This document shows positions 25,494 through 33,678 of a DNA stretch of 40,826 nucleotides, piece after piece (positions within the stretch are counted from its first letter, which is position 1; the number at the start of each line of letters is the position of its first letter). The notes beneath the pieces were generated by a model. It saw only the letters and a program-made list of their open reading frames with translations, was not told the DNA's origin and did no database searches. This DNA is from Kangiella sp. (GTDB lineage Bacteria; Pseudomonadota; Gammaproteobacteria; Enterobacterales; Kangiellaceae): the NCBI GenBank assembly GCA_028284185.1, contig JANQSG010000009.1:1-40826 (forward strand). The letters run 5' to 3'. A program made the translations under genes and the position numbers.

Positions 25494-26108
25494 ATGAAGG
25501 TCTGGGATTTATTTATAAGATTATTTCATTGGTCGCTGGTAGTTTTATTTTGTATTTCCTATCTTACAAAAGAGCACACAAGTGTCCTGCATATCTATTC
25601 TGGCTTTTTTATTTTTGTGTTAATTGTGGTTCGCCTGATTTGGGGACTTGTTGGAAGCAAATACGCACGGTTTTCTAATTTTCTTTATTCACCAAAAAAA
25701 GTTCTAAACTATTTACAGGAGTTGTTTCGTAAGAAACCAAAACATTATATAGGACATAATCCGGCGGCGGGCTGGATGATCGTTGTTTTGTTAATAAGTC
25801 TAGCCACAATAACTGTCAGTGGCTTAAAAGTATATTCATATAAATATGGAAATGGCCTTGCATCACAAAGTTTTATCGAGTTAGCTAGTGGCAAAGTGAA
25901 TGTTTCGAAGAAGAATAAAAATAAAGAATATAAAAAGCCAAAACATTTTTGGAAAGAGGCACATGAGTTTTCGGTTAACTTCACTTTGCTACTAATTATT
26001 CTGCATATTTTAGGTGTGATTGTTTCTAGCCAATTGCATAAAGAAAATCTGGTTAAGGCCATGATTTCTGGGAAAAAGTCAATTTCCGAAGAAAAGTCAT
26101 CGAAATAG
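25494..26108 (+). CDS. Cytochrome b561-type membrane protein
   Basis: 204 residues with four membrane helices (about 10-25, 33-52, 92-112, 160-178). The start MKVWDLFIRLFHWSLV is the hallmark of the b-type cytochrome family related to the Ni/Fe-hydrogenase b subunit. Candidate heme ligands are H12, H33, H157 and H171. A Lys/Asn-rich loop (134-152) is an unusual insertion. Such proteins move electrons between quinones and periplasmic partners. No hydrogenase or cytochrome c gene is adjacent; it follows the LtaS-like gene by 14 bases. Confidence 0.88.
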   Translation: MKVWDLFIRLFHWSLVVLFCISYLTKEHTSVLHIYSGFFIFVLIVVRLIWGLVGSKYARFSNFLYSPKKVLNYLQELFRKKPKHYIGHNPAAGWMIVVLLISLATITVSGLKVYSYKYGNGLASQSFIELASGKVNVSKKNKNKEYKKPKHFWKEAHEFSVNFTLLLIILHILGVIVSSQLHKENLVKAMISGKKSISEEKSSK

Positions 26109-26144
26109 CAATCAAAAGTTAGTGGTTTAACTCCAGCATTTTGG

Positions 26145-26468
26145 CTAGTTCAAGCTGCTCGTTAACCATTGCAAATAGGGATCAGAGATTTGCGTAATAT
26201 CCAAGCTAATCAGCTCTGGTACCTCATAAGGATGTTGTTTTTGTATAAATTCTTCTATGACAATAAAGTTTTTGGTGGTGGTTTTTATGAATAGCATCAC
26301 TTCATCTGATTGCTCAATATGGTCTTGCCATTGGTAAATACTGGTTATTTTCGGCACTAAATTCACACAAGCTGCCAGCTTGTTTTCTACTAACTGTTTA
26401 GCTAAGGACTCAGCGGTAGTCTGATCTGGCGCAGTAGAAATCAATAATTTAAACTTCGGTTTATCCAT
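26145..26468 (-). CDS. cutA: CutA divalent-ion tolerance protein
   Basis: 107 residues, the usual length for this trimeric cytoplasmic protein. Marks are LLISTAPDQTTAESLAKQLV, LAACVNLVPKITSIYQW, and HPYEVPELISLDI before the C-terminal Y-L-Q-W-L. The CutA role in copper tolerance is debated. It converges on the cytochrome b gene and is divergent from fxsA across a palindromic repeat. Confidence 0.95.
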   Translation of the reverse strand: MDKPKFKLLISTAPDQTTAESLAKQLVENKLAACVNLVPKITSIYQWQDHIEQSDEVMLFIKTTTKNFIVIEEFIQKQHPYEVPELISLDITQISDPYLQWLTSSLN

Positions 26469-26606
26469 AGAGCCTCATAATTCGTTACAATTGGTAAACT
26501 TGTTTTATTGCTAATGGCTACTATTATAAGACTATTAGCCAAAGAACACATGATTTGCTGGCTAAAAAAGCTTAAGGGTTTGTCAGCAAAAACAGCAAAT
26601 AGATTC

Positions 26607-26691
26607 GTCATTGCGAGCGATAGCGAAGCAATCTTAGAAAGAAAACTTCGAAAATAATAGATTGCTGTGTCACGAGACCCCTCGCAATGAC
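26607..26691. repeat. Palindromic interspersed (REP/MITE-like) element
   Basis: GTCATTGCGAG (26607-26617) is the exact reverse complement of CTCGCAATGAC (26681-26691). An inner pair AGCAATCT / AGATTGCT extends the hairpin. The core with GCGAAGCAATC belongs to a type of dispersed palindrome seen in many bacterial genomes. There is no ORF inside. Its right end abuts the fxsA leader and creates an in-frame ATG that is probably not the real start. Confidence 0.75.
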
Positions 26692-26710
26692 AAAACTGAG
26701 AATTGAAAAT

Positions 26711-27202
26711 ATGTGGTTTCGACACTTTATTGTATTATTTATCGCCATAGCCATTGCTGAAGTTTATGTCTTGATTGGCGTGGGTGGTTTAATTGGCAAA
26801 GGGCCTACAATCGCCTTGATTATTCTAACTGGCGTGATTGGCGTTAATATGCTCAAAGGGCAGGGTATTAGTGTTTTTACTCGCTTCCAGCAAAAGCTAG
26901 CTTCTGGCCAGGCACCTGCTGAAGAAATGGTGGAAGGGGTTTTATTGGTGGTGGCTGGCGCTTTTTTAATCACTCCGGGCTTTATCACTGATACGCTAGG
27001 TTTTTTATGGCTGATCCCGCAAAGTCGTGACTGGTTTGCCAAAAAGTTGATAAAACTTGGCTGGTTTAAATCGGTAAAAACTACTGGTTTTCATAGTCAA
27101 TCAAACCATGATCCTTATCAACAGAATTCATCTCAACAGAATTCATCGCAAGCAAAACAAGATGATGGTGTGATTGAAGGCGAGTTTGAGCGCAAAGATT
27201 AG
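26711..27202 (+). CDS. fxsA: FxsA family membrane protein
   Basis: About 163 residues from the ATG at 26711 (M-W-F-R-H-F). An in-frame ATG at 26687 lies inside the palindromic repeat and is rejected. Helices follow the family pattern: FIVLFIAIAIAEVYVLIGVG, the GPTIALIILTGVIGVNML segment, then LLVVAGAFLITPGFITDTLG and FLWLIPQSRDW. FxsA overproduction relieves F-plasmid exclusion of phage T7 in E. coli; the normal role is unclear. The tail is Gln/Ser/Asn-rich with a short tandem repeat. Confidence 0.92.
   Translation: MWFRHFIVLFIAIAIAEVYVLIGVGGLIGKGPTIALIILTGVIGVNMLKGQGISVFTRFQQKLASGQAPAEEMVEGVLLVVAGAFLITPGFITDTLGFLWLIPQSRDWFAKKLIKLGWFKSVKTTGFHSQSNHDPYQQNSSQQNSSQAKQDDGVIEGEFERKD
27119..27148 (+). 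repeat. 15-bp tandem duplication in the fxsA tail
   Basis: CAACAGAATTCATCT is followed directly by CAACAGAATTCATCG, encoding two Q-N-S-S-Q-type units in the disordered C-terminus. Probably a slippage product. Confidence 0.7.
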
Positions 27203-27221
27203 CGCTAGATCGTTATTACAG

Positions 27222-27578
27222 CTAAACAAGTGGTTTAAAGCCACCATAGGCCATGCGTTTAGCATCAAACCCAGTATTAGAGGATTCGATAATACTGGCC
27301 ATTCGTGGATCTGTCGCGACCTTTTCATTGGCTAAATTGCGCGCTTCTTTCGATTCAAATGTTACCCAGCCAAATATAATGGCTTCGTCAGGATTGGCAC
27401 TTGCTGTTTCGGCAAAGGAACGAACCCCTTCTAAACTTAAATCGTCACCAACATATTCACGGTAGTCGAGTGCACCGTGTTCTTTCCAAATCTCTGCAAC
27501 GGTCTCAACAAGATTCTGGTAATCGCTTAAGCGATCTTTTGGAATGGGTAATACAAATCCATCTATGTAATGAGTCAT
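27222..27578 (-). CDS. DUF1428 family protein
   Basis: 118 residues. The N-terminal Y-I-D-G-F-V-L-P-I-P, the middle HGALDYREYVGDDL, and IIFGWVTFESKEARNLANEK followed by DPRM and the C-terminal KRMAYGGFKPLV are the family pattern (YbaA-like, dimeric ferredoxin-like alpha/beta barrel fold). Cytoplasmic, function unknown. It converges on fxsA. Confidence 0.92.
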   Translation of the reverse strand: MTHYIDGFVLPIPKDRLSDYQNLVETVAEIWKEHGALDYREYVGDDLSLEGVRSFAETASANPDEAIIFGWVTFESKEARNLANEKVATDPRMASIIESSNTGFDAKRMAYGGFKPLV

Positions 27579-27596
27579 ATTTCTTTTTCCCTTTTG

Positions 27597-28016
27597 TTAT
27601 TTTAGGCGAAAGATACCTTTTAAGATCTCAGTATTATCATAAATAACGATCAGTTCATCACCTTCATGGATTACTGGGAAGTGGATGTCTTCATCTGCCC
27701 AATGGTCAAATTCAGCTTCTTTATTTCGTTTAACTTTAACTTTTGCTAGGAGATTGCCATTAATTAAAAATTCAAGCTCTTGATTTTCGCTTAAAGATAA
27801 TCGCTCAATTTCTATATCAATATGATCGGGACCATCATTTTTAAAGGTAGTGTAATTCGCTTTTGGTTTGCAGCTTTCAAACCGTGAATCTAAAACTTGC
27901 ATATCTGCAATAAGGCGTGTTGTAACTACACCACCTTTTTTCTTACCAAAGAATAAGAAAAAAAGAATAATCCCTACTAATATATACCACCAGTGAAATT
28001 CCATGAAATAGTCCAT
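27597..28016 (-). CDS. Small membrane-anchored protein of unknown function
   Basis: 139 residues; the family is not recognised. One N-terminal membrane helix (WWYILVGIILFFLFF, about 9-23) is followed by a basic G-K-K-K-G stop-transfer, then a beta-rich soluble domain. The ending resembles an Ig- or beta-sandwich (LEFLINGNLLAKVKVKRN, later GDELIVIYDNTEILKG). A second in-frame ATG four codons in is possible. It lies 18 bases after the DUF1428 start and 71 bases from yjdM. Confidence 0.6.
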   Translation of the reverse strand: MDYFMEFHWWYILVGIILFFLFFGKKKGGVVTTRLIADMQVLDSRFESCKPKANYTTFKNDGPDHIDIEIERLSLSENQELEFLINGNLLAKVKVKRNKEAEFDHWADEDIHFPVIHEGDELIVIYDNTEILKGIFRLK

Positions 28017-28087
28017 ATGTTTCTCTTAGTCAATAAACATCTGCTTATATTAACCGCTGGTGTCTTATATTGCCAACTTGAGTATTT

Positions 28088-28423
28088 TTAAGCTTTTTTC
28101 ACAAAGGCAGCGGTGATCATCATTTCACCAGCGCCATCAACTTTGCAGTCTAGCTCGTGATCTTTACCGTCTTTGATCCGTCGAATTAAAGCTTTAGTAC
28201 CGATTTTTAAAACTAGTGAGCTGCCTTTAACTTTCAGGTCTTTGATAAAGGTAACTTTATCGCCTGCGACTAATGTCGTGCCATTGGCGTCTTTGGCGGT
28301 TGGTTCATCACTCTCTTGGCTTTCGTCCGGATTCCACTCAAAAGCACATTCAGGACAAATCAACTGTTGCATATCTTGATAGACATATTCGGAATTACAT
28401 TGTGGACAGGGAGGTAAAGACAT
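28088..28423 (-). CDS. yjdM: YjdM (PhnA-like) zinc-ribbon protein
   Basis: 111 residues. A zinc ribbon C-P-x-C-N (6-9) with C-P-E-C (24-27) is followed by the conserved [20 protein letters not shown] and [19 protein letters not shown], with a C-terminal [20 protein letters not shown]. The family was once named PhnA but is not phosphonoacetate hydrolase; its role is unknown. Small cytoplasmic protein. Confidence 0.94.
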   Translation of the reverse strand: MSLPPCPQCNSEYVYQDMQQLICPECAFEWNPDESQESDEPTAKDANGTTLVAGDKVTFIKDLKVKGSSLVLKIGTKALIRRIKDGKDHELDCKVDGAGEMMITAAFVKKA

Positions 28424-28876
28424 TTTATAAACTTTTCTATTAAGGTAAGAGTATAGTAATGACTATATTTTATTTTAATGAGCAAGAAAAAAACATTATT
28501 TATTTATAGTTTTATTGAGTTTCTTTATAATTCCTCGCTTATTTCGGTTTGATTTTCGGCTTTAGCCGAAAAATAATGAGCGCCCAATTACCCTTTCGCA
28601 CAAATTTAGAAAAGACAATAGAAACCATTTAAAGAATTCATTGCCTTTAATAACCATAACGCTTGGTCTAATCTATTTGGTAAAAATGAATAACACAATT
28701 ACCATTATTTGAATTCTCGCCACTTTTAAAATATCTTCTATTTAATGTTTTTCTTATAGACTTGAGCGCTAATTGAAGCTTCATCATACTATCTTTAAAG
28801 CTTTTCCCGAAGGAGGTTGTTGCAATACTTTTCTATCAGTAAGTGTTTCGACTTAAAAACCAACATTAAAGCCAAT
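28424..28876. other. Gene-free stretch between yjdM and the DUF2306 gene
   Basis: A 453-base AT-rich interval. It contains one strong hairpin, TTTTCGGCT-TT-AGCCGAAAA (28553-28572), without a T-run beyond the stem on either strand. I see no ORF with a credible ribosome site; the AAGGAGG at 28809-28815 is followed by no ATG and only a TTG frame shadowing DUF2306. Confidence 0.5.
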
Positions 28877-29701
28877 TTAAGAAGATATTGCAGGCCACCA
28901 CATAAACATGGTGGCAGCGAATACACCCAAGATAGTAATTAATAAACCAAGCAATACAAATACATTGGTAATTGAAACTCTAAAGGTACTTTTTTGGCGC
29001 ATTGCCCAAAAGTAAATTTCGGCAATTAACATAGGTAACAAATAAGAGGCAAATGATAAAGCGATATCGGCAGGACCGTCGATATTTGCATTATTGCCGT
29101 TCGGCCCTTGATTTAAGATAAACCAAGCCATTAAATATAAACGGAATGACCAGACACCATTGACTAAGATAAAAGAGTGAACAGCCCAGCGCATATGTTT
29201 TTGGTATTGGCGCTTTATTGCAAATCTCCAAGCCAATACACTTGCTAATAGTATTAACAGACCGTTTAAAGTTAGCCCTATCGAGCCGATATCGCTAAGT
29301 CGAGTACCCCGAACCCAAGTTAAATAGAGGCCTGTTATAGTGCCTAATATACCTAGGGTTAAAAACATTCGGCCATTCCATCGATGAAAAAATGGATATT
29401 TATTTCGCAAATAAGGGAATAGTTGGAAAACACCGCTAAGGCTTAGCAAGATTGCAGGTAGTAAATGCAGCATTAATACGCCATTACCAAAGTTATCGCC
29501 TTGGGTATAGCCTTGGATCATTCTCGAAGTGTCAGCGCTAGTCGGGTTGCCGTTTAAAGCAGCAATACCAAACTGGATAAATATATATAAAGCAAATATC
29601 CACTGGCCAGTTAGTACAACTAAAACCCAACTCCGAGTCAGGAACTGGAGACAGGCGTGGGCATTAAAGAATCTAGAGATTGGTTTTTTGGTTTGATTCA
29701 T
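28877..29701 (-). CDS. DUF2306 membrane protein
   Basis: 274 residues with seven or so membrane helices. Family marks are LMLHLLPAILLSLSGVFQL (conserved His), FPYLRNKYPFFHRWNGRMFL (H-R-x-x-G-R), KHMRWAVHSFILVNGVWSFR (H-M-R-W) and the final helix pair. The histidines within helices could hold heme, but this is inference. It is divergent from an AraC-type regulator, a pairing that suggests control by it. Confidence 0.9.
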   Translation of the reverse strand: MNQTKKPISRFFNAHACLQFLTRSWVLVVLTGQWIFALYIFIQFGIAALNGNPTSADTSRMIQGYTQGDNFGNGVLMLHLLPAILLSLSGVFQLFPYLRNKYPFFHRWNGRMFLTLGILGTITGLYLTWVRGTRLSDIGSIGLTLNGLLILLASVLAWRFAIKRQYQKHMRWAVHSFILVNGVWSFRLYLMAWFILNQGPNGNNANIDGPADIALSFASYLLPMLIAEIYFWAMRQKSTFRVSITNVFVLLGLLITILGVFAATMFMWWPAISS

Positions 29702-29900
29702 CTGAGTATATTTATTGGTTGCTTATGCCGTATTATTGGCTTTTGTTCTGTATAACTCTTATCAGATTCTGATTTTGAGCTACATTCTTAGCAATTTTTC
29801 ATCAGTAATAATTGCTTACACAGAAGTTTGCTCAGTTTCTCGTCAATAGATTACAATTGCTTTTAGAGCCCCTTAATTCAAAACACCAAGAGACTTTGCT

Positions 29901-30995
29901 ATGGCATTAACTACCGCTTACTTTCTATTGTTGAGTTCTGGTTTGCTATTGATGTTATTGCAGGCATTGGTGAAAAAGAAAAAGTTAGAGCATCTTTTTT
30001 TTGCCATCTTTTGTGGTTCGATGGCATTTGTAGCAGCGCAACAATTGGGTGCAGAGACATTAGGCCCTTACCAATATTTGATGGGCATTGGTGCTTGTGC
30101 CACCTGCAATGCCATGTGGCTAACGGCTAAGTCATTGTTTTCGGGGGAAGACTCTATCTCCAAAAGGCATATTCTTTTTGCCGTGGTTATCGCCGCATTG
30201 ATTGTTATTGATAACTCTATACGAATGGCTAATGAGTTATCCGTTCTTTCTAGCAGCACTTATTCCATATTTGGAAATTCTTTAAGCGAGATTATTAACC
30301 TATTATCTTCTACGGTATTGTTATTAATTTGCTGGGAAGCTCTTAAAGGAATTAATAACAAACCTAAAGATGAGTTCTGGCAACGAGCTTTATTCTTGGG
30401 ATCAGCTCTAGTTGGAATTGTTTTATGCACTGTGGTTGCAAAAGCTTTTGTTCCGTCCGAAAAACTTCCTGTTATTTTTCCATGGCTAGTGGTTGTTTCA
30501 GCGCTTCAAGTGATGCTGGTTACTCAGGGCATTCTATGGTGGAGATTATTCAAAAAAACAGACAAGGCTGTTAAACCAGTCGTTGATTGGAATGGTGGTG
30601 AGTTGCAAAATATCGAGCCTTCACTAATTTCGGGTATTAATACTTTGCTGAATAAAGAGAAAAGGTATTTGACTCAAAACCTTAAAATGATTGATTTAGC
30701 CAATGAGCTCAAAGTTTCGGAGTATAAAATTAGCAGAGCGATTCGATATCATTTTGATGCGCCAAACTTTAATCACTACATAAACCGATTAAGAATCGAG
30801 CACGCTAAAAAATTATTAGAGCAATCTGAGTCACAGCACTGGAGTATTTTATCCATTGCGCTTGAAAGTGGCTTTTCCTCTCTTGCCACCTTCAACCGAG
30901 TCTTTAAAAAACAGCTAGGCTATACGCCGAATGAACATAGGAAAAGTGTTCAACTAAGATCTATGGATACTCAAGATGGTACGTTGGCGCACTGA
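29901..30995 (+). CDS. Membrane-bound AraC family regulator
   Basis: 364 residues. The first 215 form about seven hydrophobic segments, a 7TM-like sensor part. The C-terminal AraC domain (about 255-355) carries the first HTH, LKMIDLANELKVSEYKISRA, and the second with WSILSIALESGFSSLATFNR, VFKKQLGYTPNEHRK. The layout resembles membrane-bound AraC regulators that sense small molecules in the bilayer or periplasm. It is divergent from DUF2306 with 199 bases between, which include the inverted repeats ATCAG-ATT-CTGAT (29761-29773) and AGCAATT/AATTGCT (29790-29816). Confidence 0.92.
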   Translation: MALTTAYFLLLSSGLLLMLLQALVKKKKLEHLFFAIFCGSMAFVAAQQLGAETLGPYQYLMGIGACATCNAMWLTAKSLFSGEDSISKRHILFAVVIAALIVIDNSIRMANELSVLSSSTYSIFGNSLSEIINLLSSTVLLLICWEALKGINNKPKDEFWQRALFLGSALVGIVLCTVVAKAFVPSEKLPVIFPWLVVVSALQVMLVTQGILWWRLFKKTDKAVKPVVDWNGGELQNIEPSLISGINTLLNKEKRYLTQNLKMIDLANELKVSEYKISRAIRYHFDAPNFNHYINRLRIEHAKKLLEQSESQHWSILSIALESGFSSLATFNRVFKKQLGYTPNEHRKSVQLRSMDTQDGTLAH

Positions 30996-31014
30996 AACCA
31001 ATAAGTTTTGGCCG

Positions 31015-31725
31015 TTATTTCCCTTTTTTATCTTCGAAGAGTTCTTCGGCGGTTTCTTTGATTCGTTCGATGCCTGCGTCAATGATGGGGCTTAGGTAGT
31101 CGGAGGCTTGGTCCATCAGTGCTTCGCCGGCGTTGCTGGCGATTTTTTTGGCGATCTTTTTCAGAGTAGCCTTCAATACGCCGCGGAAGGATTTGTCGGG
31201 GGCACCGGCTTTAATCAGGGCTTTTTTGACCGCTGCTTTTTCTTTGGCAGTTAGGTTGGATTCGATTAGCGCGGTTATGGCATCGAGTCCGAGTTTTACG
31301 ATACTGGGCGAGAAGGAGCCGTCGGAGACAAAGCCGAGTTTTTTGACTTGTGAACGTAGGTGATCGGAAACCAGAGGGTTTTCTACTTCGAGTACATACA
31401 AGTCGCCGTCTTTTTGAATTAAAGGTCTTTTTAAAAGGTTGATGACTTTCTGATTCAGTTCATCGTCAGAAGAGCGTCTTAATTCGCGGTTGTAAATAAG
31501 GCTACGGGCCTTGGTTCGAGTGACTTTAAGTTTGGATACCAATTCATACAATTCAGGCTCGGAGTCAATGGCACCGAGTTGCTCTAAAACATTCAGCACC
31601 ACTAATTCGATTTCACCTTTTGGTAAAGCACCAAAAGCTGGCGAAGTATAACTTTGTAAAAAGTAGGCTAGTGCAGCTTTAGCTTCTTTCTCGCTGGATG
31701 CTTTAAGTATTTTATCGATATCCAT
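31015..31725 (-). CDS. Helical protein of unknown function
   Basis: 236 residues; the family is not recognised. It is highly charged and helical. An N-terminal part (1-75) ends in a possible HTH (LVSKLKVTRTKARSLIYNRE). A middle part follows (RPLIQKDGDLYVLEVENPLV, a beta hairpin). The Ala/Lys-rich C-terminal half has AIKKALIKAG-like helices, LKKIAKKIASNAGEALMDQA and an amphipathic tail that could contact membrane. There is no signal peptide. AAGGA precedes the ATG. It converges on the AraC gene and is the last of four poorly characterised minus-strand genes. Confidence 0.6.
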   Translation of the reverse strand: MDIDKILKASSEKEAKAALAYFLQSYTSPAFGALPKGEIELVVLNVLEQLGAIDSEPELYELVSKLKVTRTKARSLIYNRELRRSSDDELNQKVINLLKRPLIQKDGDLYVLEVENPLVSDHLRSQVKKLGFVSDGSFSPSIVKLGLDAITALIESNLTAKEKAAVKKALIKAGAPDKSFRGVLKATLKKIAKKIASNAGEALMDQASDYLSPIIDAGIERIKETAEELFEDKKGK

Positions 31726-31839
31726 GGTTTATCCTTATAATTACCTTACTCTCTACTAGATAAAGCAAACAATTATCCAAAATAAATAGGAAAATGAAGC
31801 AAGGCAGGTTTGGTAAGGAGCTTTCAATCTCAATATAGT

Positions 31840-32058
31840 TTAATCGTAAGCTTTTTTCACATAATCATTGATGTATTGATTCAGCCCTTCTCCCGAAATA
31901 GCCAGCTGCTTCATTCGCTCAACATGATGAGGGCCTGTACCACGATAGCTATAAATGTAGGGTCTGCCACCGTTTTTAAAATATATTTTTATTGAAGTAT
32001 CAAATATCTCAAATCCTAAAACGCCTGAGTCTCTGTCTATATCAGTGTACCTCTGCAT
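31840..32058 (-). CDS. KTSC-domain-like small protein
   Basis: 72 residues. The sequence V-L-G-F-E-x-F-D-T-S-I-K-I-Y-F followed by P-Y-I-Y-S-Y-R-G and GEGLNQYINDYVKKAY fits the short KTSC fold (KTSC is itself named for a motif that is not fully present here). These small domains occur alone or near phage and defence genes; the function is unknown. GGAG lies five bases before the ATG. Confidence 0.65.
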   Translation of the reverse strand: MQRYTDIDRDSGVLGFEIFDTSIKIYFKNGGRPYIYSYRGTGPHHVERMKQLAISGEGLNQYINDYVKKAYD

Positions 32059-32097
32059 AGTTACTCCATTTAAATTTTTGTGATGCCAATATATAGC

Positions 32098-32244
32098 TTA
32101 GGGCAGCGCCCTATCAGCGACAGTTTCTATTGGTGGGTGCATCAAAACTGATACAACCAGAAAAAGCACATGAAGTGCTAACAGGAATGCGTTTTTGGGC
32201 TTTAACACCCAACTTGGAGCATCTGTAGTGTTTTTTTCTATCAT
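32098..32244 (-). CDS. 48-residue single-pass membrane protein
   Basis: A short frame with an excellent ribosome site: AGGAGG eight bases before the ATG at 32244. The product has a polar N-terminus (about 19 residues), one hydrophobic helix FLLALHVLFLVVSVLMH (20-36) and a short acidic tail ending in R-A-L-P. There is no known family. It lies between the KTSC-like and the 396-residue gene on the same strand. An upstream in-frame ATG at 32268 exists, but the ribosome site falls inside that longer frame, so the shorter form is preferred. Confidence 0.55.
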   Translation of the reverse strand: MIEKNTTDAPSWVLKPKNAFLLALHVLFLVVSVLMHPPIETVADRALP

Positions 32245-32282
32245 CTTGCTATCCTCCTCCTTCGCCATGTTCGAAGTTACTT

Positions 32283-32296
32283 GTGCAATATTGCAC
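32283..32296. promoter_or_regulatory. Perfect 14-bp palindrome upstream of the small membrane gene
   Basis: GTGCAATATTGCAC is fully self-complementary, 38 bases before the ATG of the 48-residue protein. Beside it lies a second dyad, TTGATT/AATCAA (32299-32318). Position and symmetry fit an operator for a dimeric repressor; the regulator is unknown. Confidence 0.45.
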
Positions 32297-32389
32297 GATT
32301 GATTTGGTGCTGAATCAAGACGCTGCTCCAGAGCTTCCGCTCCCCTAAGCTATATTGTGTTATAAATCTCCTAAAATATTCAGAGTAAG

Positions 32390-33580
32390 CTACTCTTCGG
32401 TATTTACGAATGGCTTCATATGTTTTGTCACAAATTGATTTGGATTCCAGCCCGTACCTATTTTTTCAAGCAAAAATAAATCAAACGCTGAGTAAGCTAA
32501 CCCTGTCAAAGGGTTTATCATACCTGAAACACCGCTAAACACATACCTAAGCGTTTTACCAGATAAGCTGCTTATCCAGTGCTCTTTACTAATATCTTCG
32601 AGGTAATTGCTTATAAGCGAATGGTCAGGGCTCTGGCCACGTAGCCATGTTTTAAATTTATGCGCTTTAAATAACAGCGTCATAAATTCTCCGAAATCTC
32701 TTTCACCAGAATTAATTGCATGCGCTATGTTAGGGCTATCAGAAAGTACTAATGTCTGAAAGTTTGCTATTTCACCTGAATTAATTTGAGATCTTTTCAA
32801 CAATAAACTTTGCTTTAGTTGAATTATTTTAGACTCTGATTCCGATGTATAAAAATCACCACCATAATGACTTGCAAATATCAAACTTGAAGAAGCGCTC
32901 AATATCTCTGATAAAATATGAGCAGAAGTGTATGTACCTGCACTTTGATTAGTCTCTTTCTGTCTATTATTAATCAAATCAAAATCAATATTTGTGTCAA
33001 CTTTAAATTTTTGATTAACAGGAATTACCTTAAAAATATGACTTTGCTCTGAAACTTCCTCTTGAAGTAATCGTTCTGCTATTACTTTAGAGGACTTAAA
33101 TATGAATTCTTGATCAGATAATTCAGAGGTTGCAAAGTTTATTATTCCTCCATCAACGTATGCATTATTTTCTAAGTTCTGCATATGGACGAGTTTAAAG
33201 AACCGAAGACAGAATCGCTTCGCCTGGGCTTTTGCATACCCCTTCCGCTCTAATAAATACTTAAATCTTTGCTGCTTAGTATGTAATTGACCGATATCTT
33301 TATGTCCCGAAAGCTTAAAGGATACAAGTGAATACTCCGGTCCAGAGGGCGTAGGCTTTGTGTGAGCTCCAGTTAAATCTTCGAAATAGGTAGTTTTTAC
33401 AAAAGGCAAAGATAGTACTCTAAGTATCGATTGCATTCCTATTTTATCTATAAGTGAGCTTAAACTAGCGTGGTCTAGTATAAGGTGAACATTTTGATAA
33501 AATAGTAGTGCTTCCGCTATTTCACCGGCAGTTATAGTAGGCCCATCGATTGACTTTTTAATTACTATTTTTTCGAACAT
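32390..33580 (-). CDS. 396-residue protein of unknown function
   Basis: The family is not recognised. It is soluble and mixed alpha/beta. An N-terminal stretch resembles a nuclease- or phospholipase-like alpha/beta start (EIAEALLFYQNVHLILDHAS, then ILRVLSLPFVKTTYFEDL). A middle region is rich in Ser/Asn. The C-terminus YVFSGVSGMINPLTGLAYSA ... DLFLLEKIGTGWNPNQFV has a conserved-looking glycine/proline pattern, perhaps a membrane-contacting hairpin. Codon use seems more AT-rich than in the flanking housekeeping genes (by eye). AAGGT precedes the ATG. It is divergent from groES, with its promoter beside the CIRCE operator. Confidence 0.65.
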   Translation of the reverse strand: MFEKIVIKKSIDGPTITAGEIAEALLFYQNVHLILDHASLSSLIDKIGMQSILRVLSLPFVKTTYFEDLTGAHTKPTPSGPEYSLVSFKLSGHKDIGQLHTKQQRFKYLLERKGYAKAQAKRFCLRFFKLVHMQNLENNAYVDGGIINFATSELSDQEFIFKSSKVIAERLLQEEVSEQSHIFKVIPVNQKFKVDTNIDFDLINNRQKETNQSAGTYTSAHILSEILSASSSLIFASHYGGDFYTSESESKIIQLKQSLLLKRSQINSGEIANFQTLVLSDSPNIAHAINSGERDFGEFMTLLFKAHKFKTWLRGQSPDHSLISNYLEDISKEHWISSLSGKTLRYVFSGVSGMINPLTGLAYSAFDLFLLEKIGTGWNPNQFVTKHMKPFVNTEE

Positions 33581-33649
33581 ACCTTATTCAGTTTATTATT
33601 TGATCCTCTTATGGAACTCTAGAGTGGGATAGCTATATTTGCAATAACT

Positions 33650-33655
33650 ATTATA
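33650..33655 (-). promoter_or_regulatory. Candidate -10 for the 396-residue gene
   Basis: An exact TATAAT on the minus strand, 69 bases before the ATG at 33580. The matching -35 region (33673-33678) has a poor hexamer and touches the CIRCE operator, so the divergent gene could share HrcA control. Confidence 0.4.
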
Positions 33656-33678
33656 GTGTCATGCAAAACTATTAAAAA

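Noticed and set aside
26687-26710. Upstream fxsA start M-T-K-L-R-I-E-N
   Set aside because: The ATG lies inside the palindromic repeat and these residues are not part of the family; the ATG at 26711 gives the normal N-terminus.
28553-28572. TTTTCGGCT/AGCCGAAAA hairpin as a terminator
   Set aside because: No T-run follows on either strand and it is more than 100 bases from any stop codon; kept only as a hairpin in the gene-free stretch.
28808-28876. TTG frame after AAGGAGG
   Set aside because: The frame runs antisense into DUF2306 and shows no protein-like composition.
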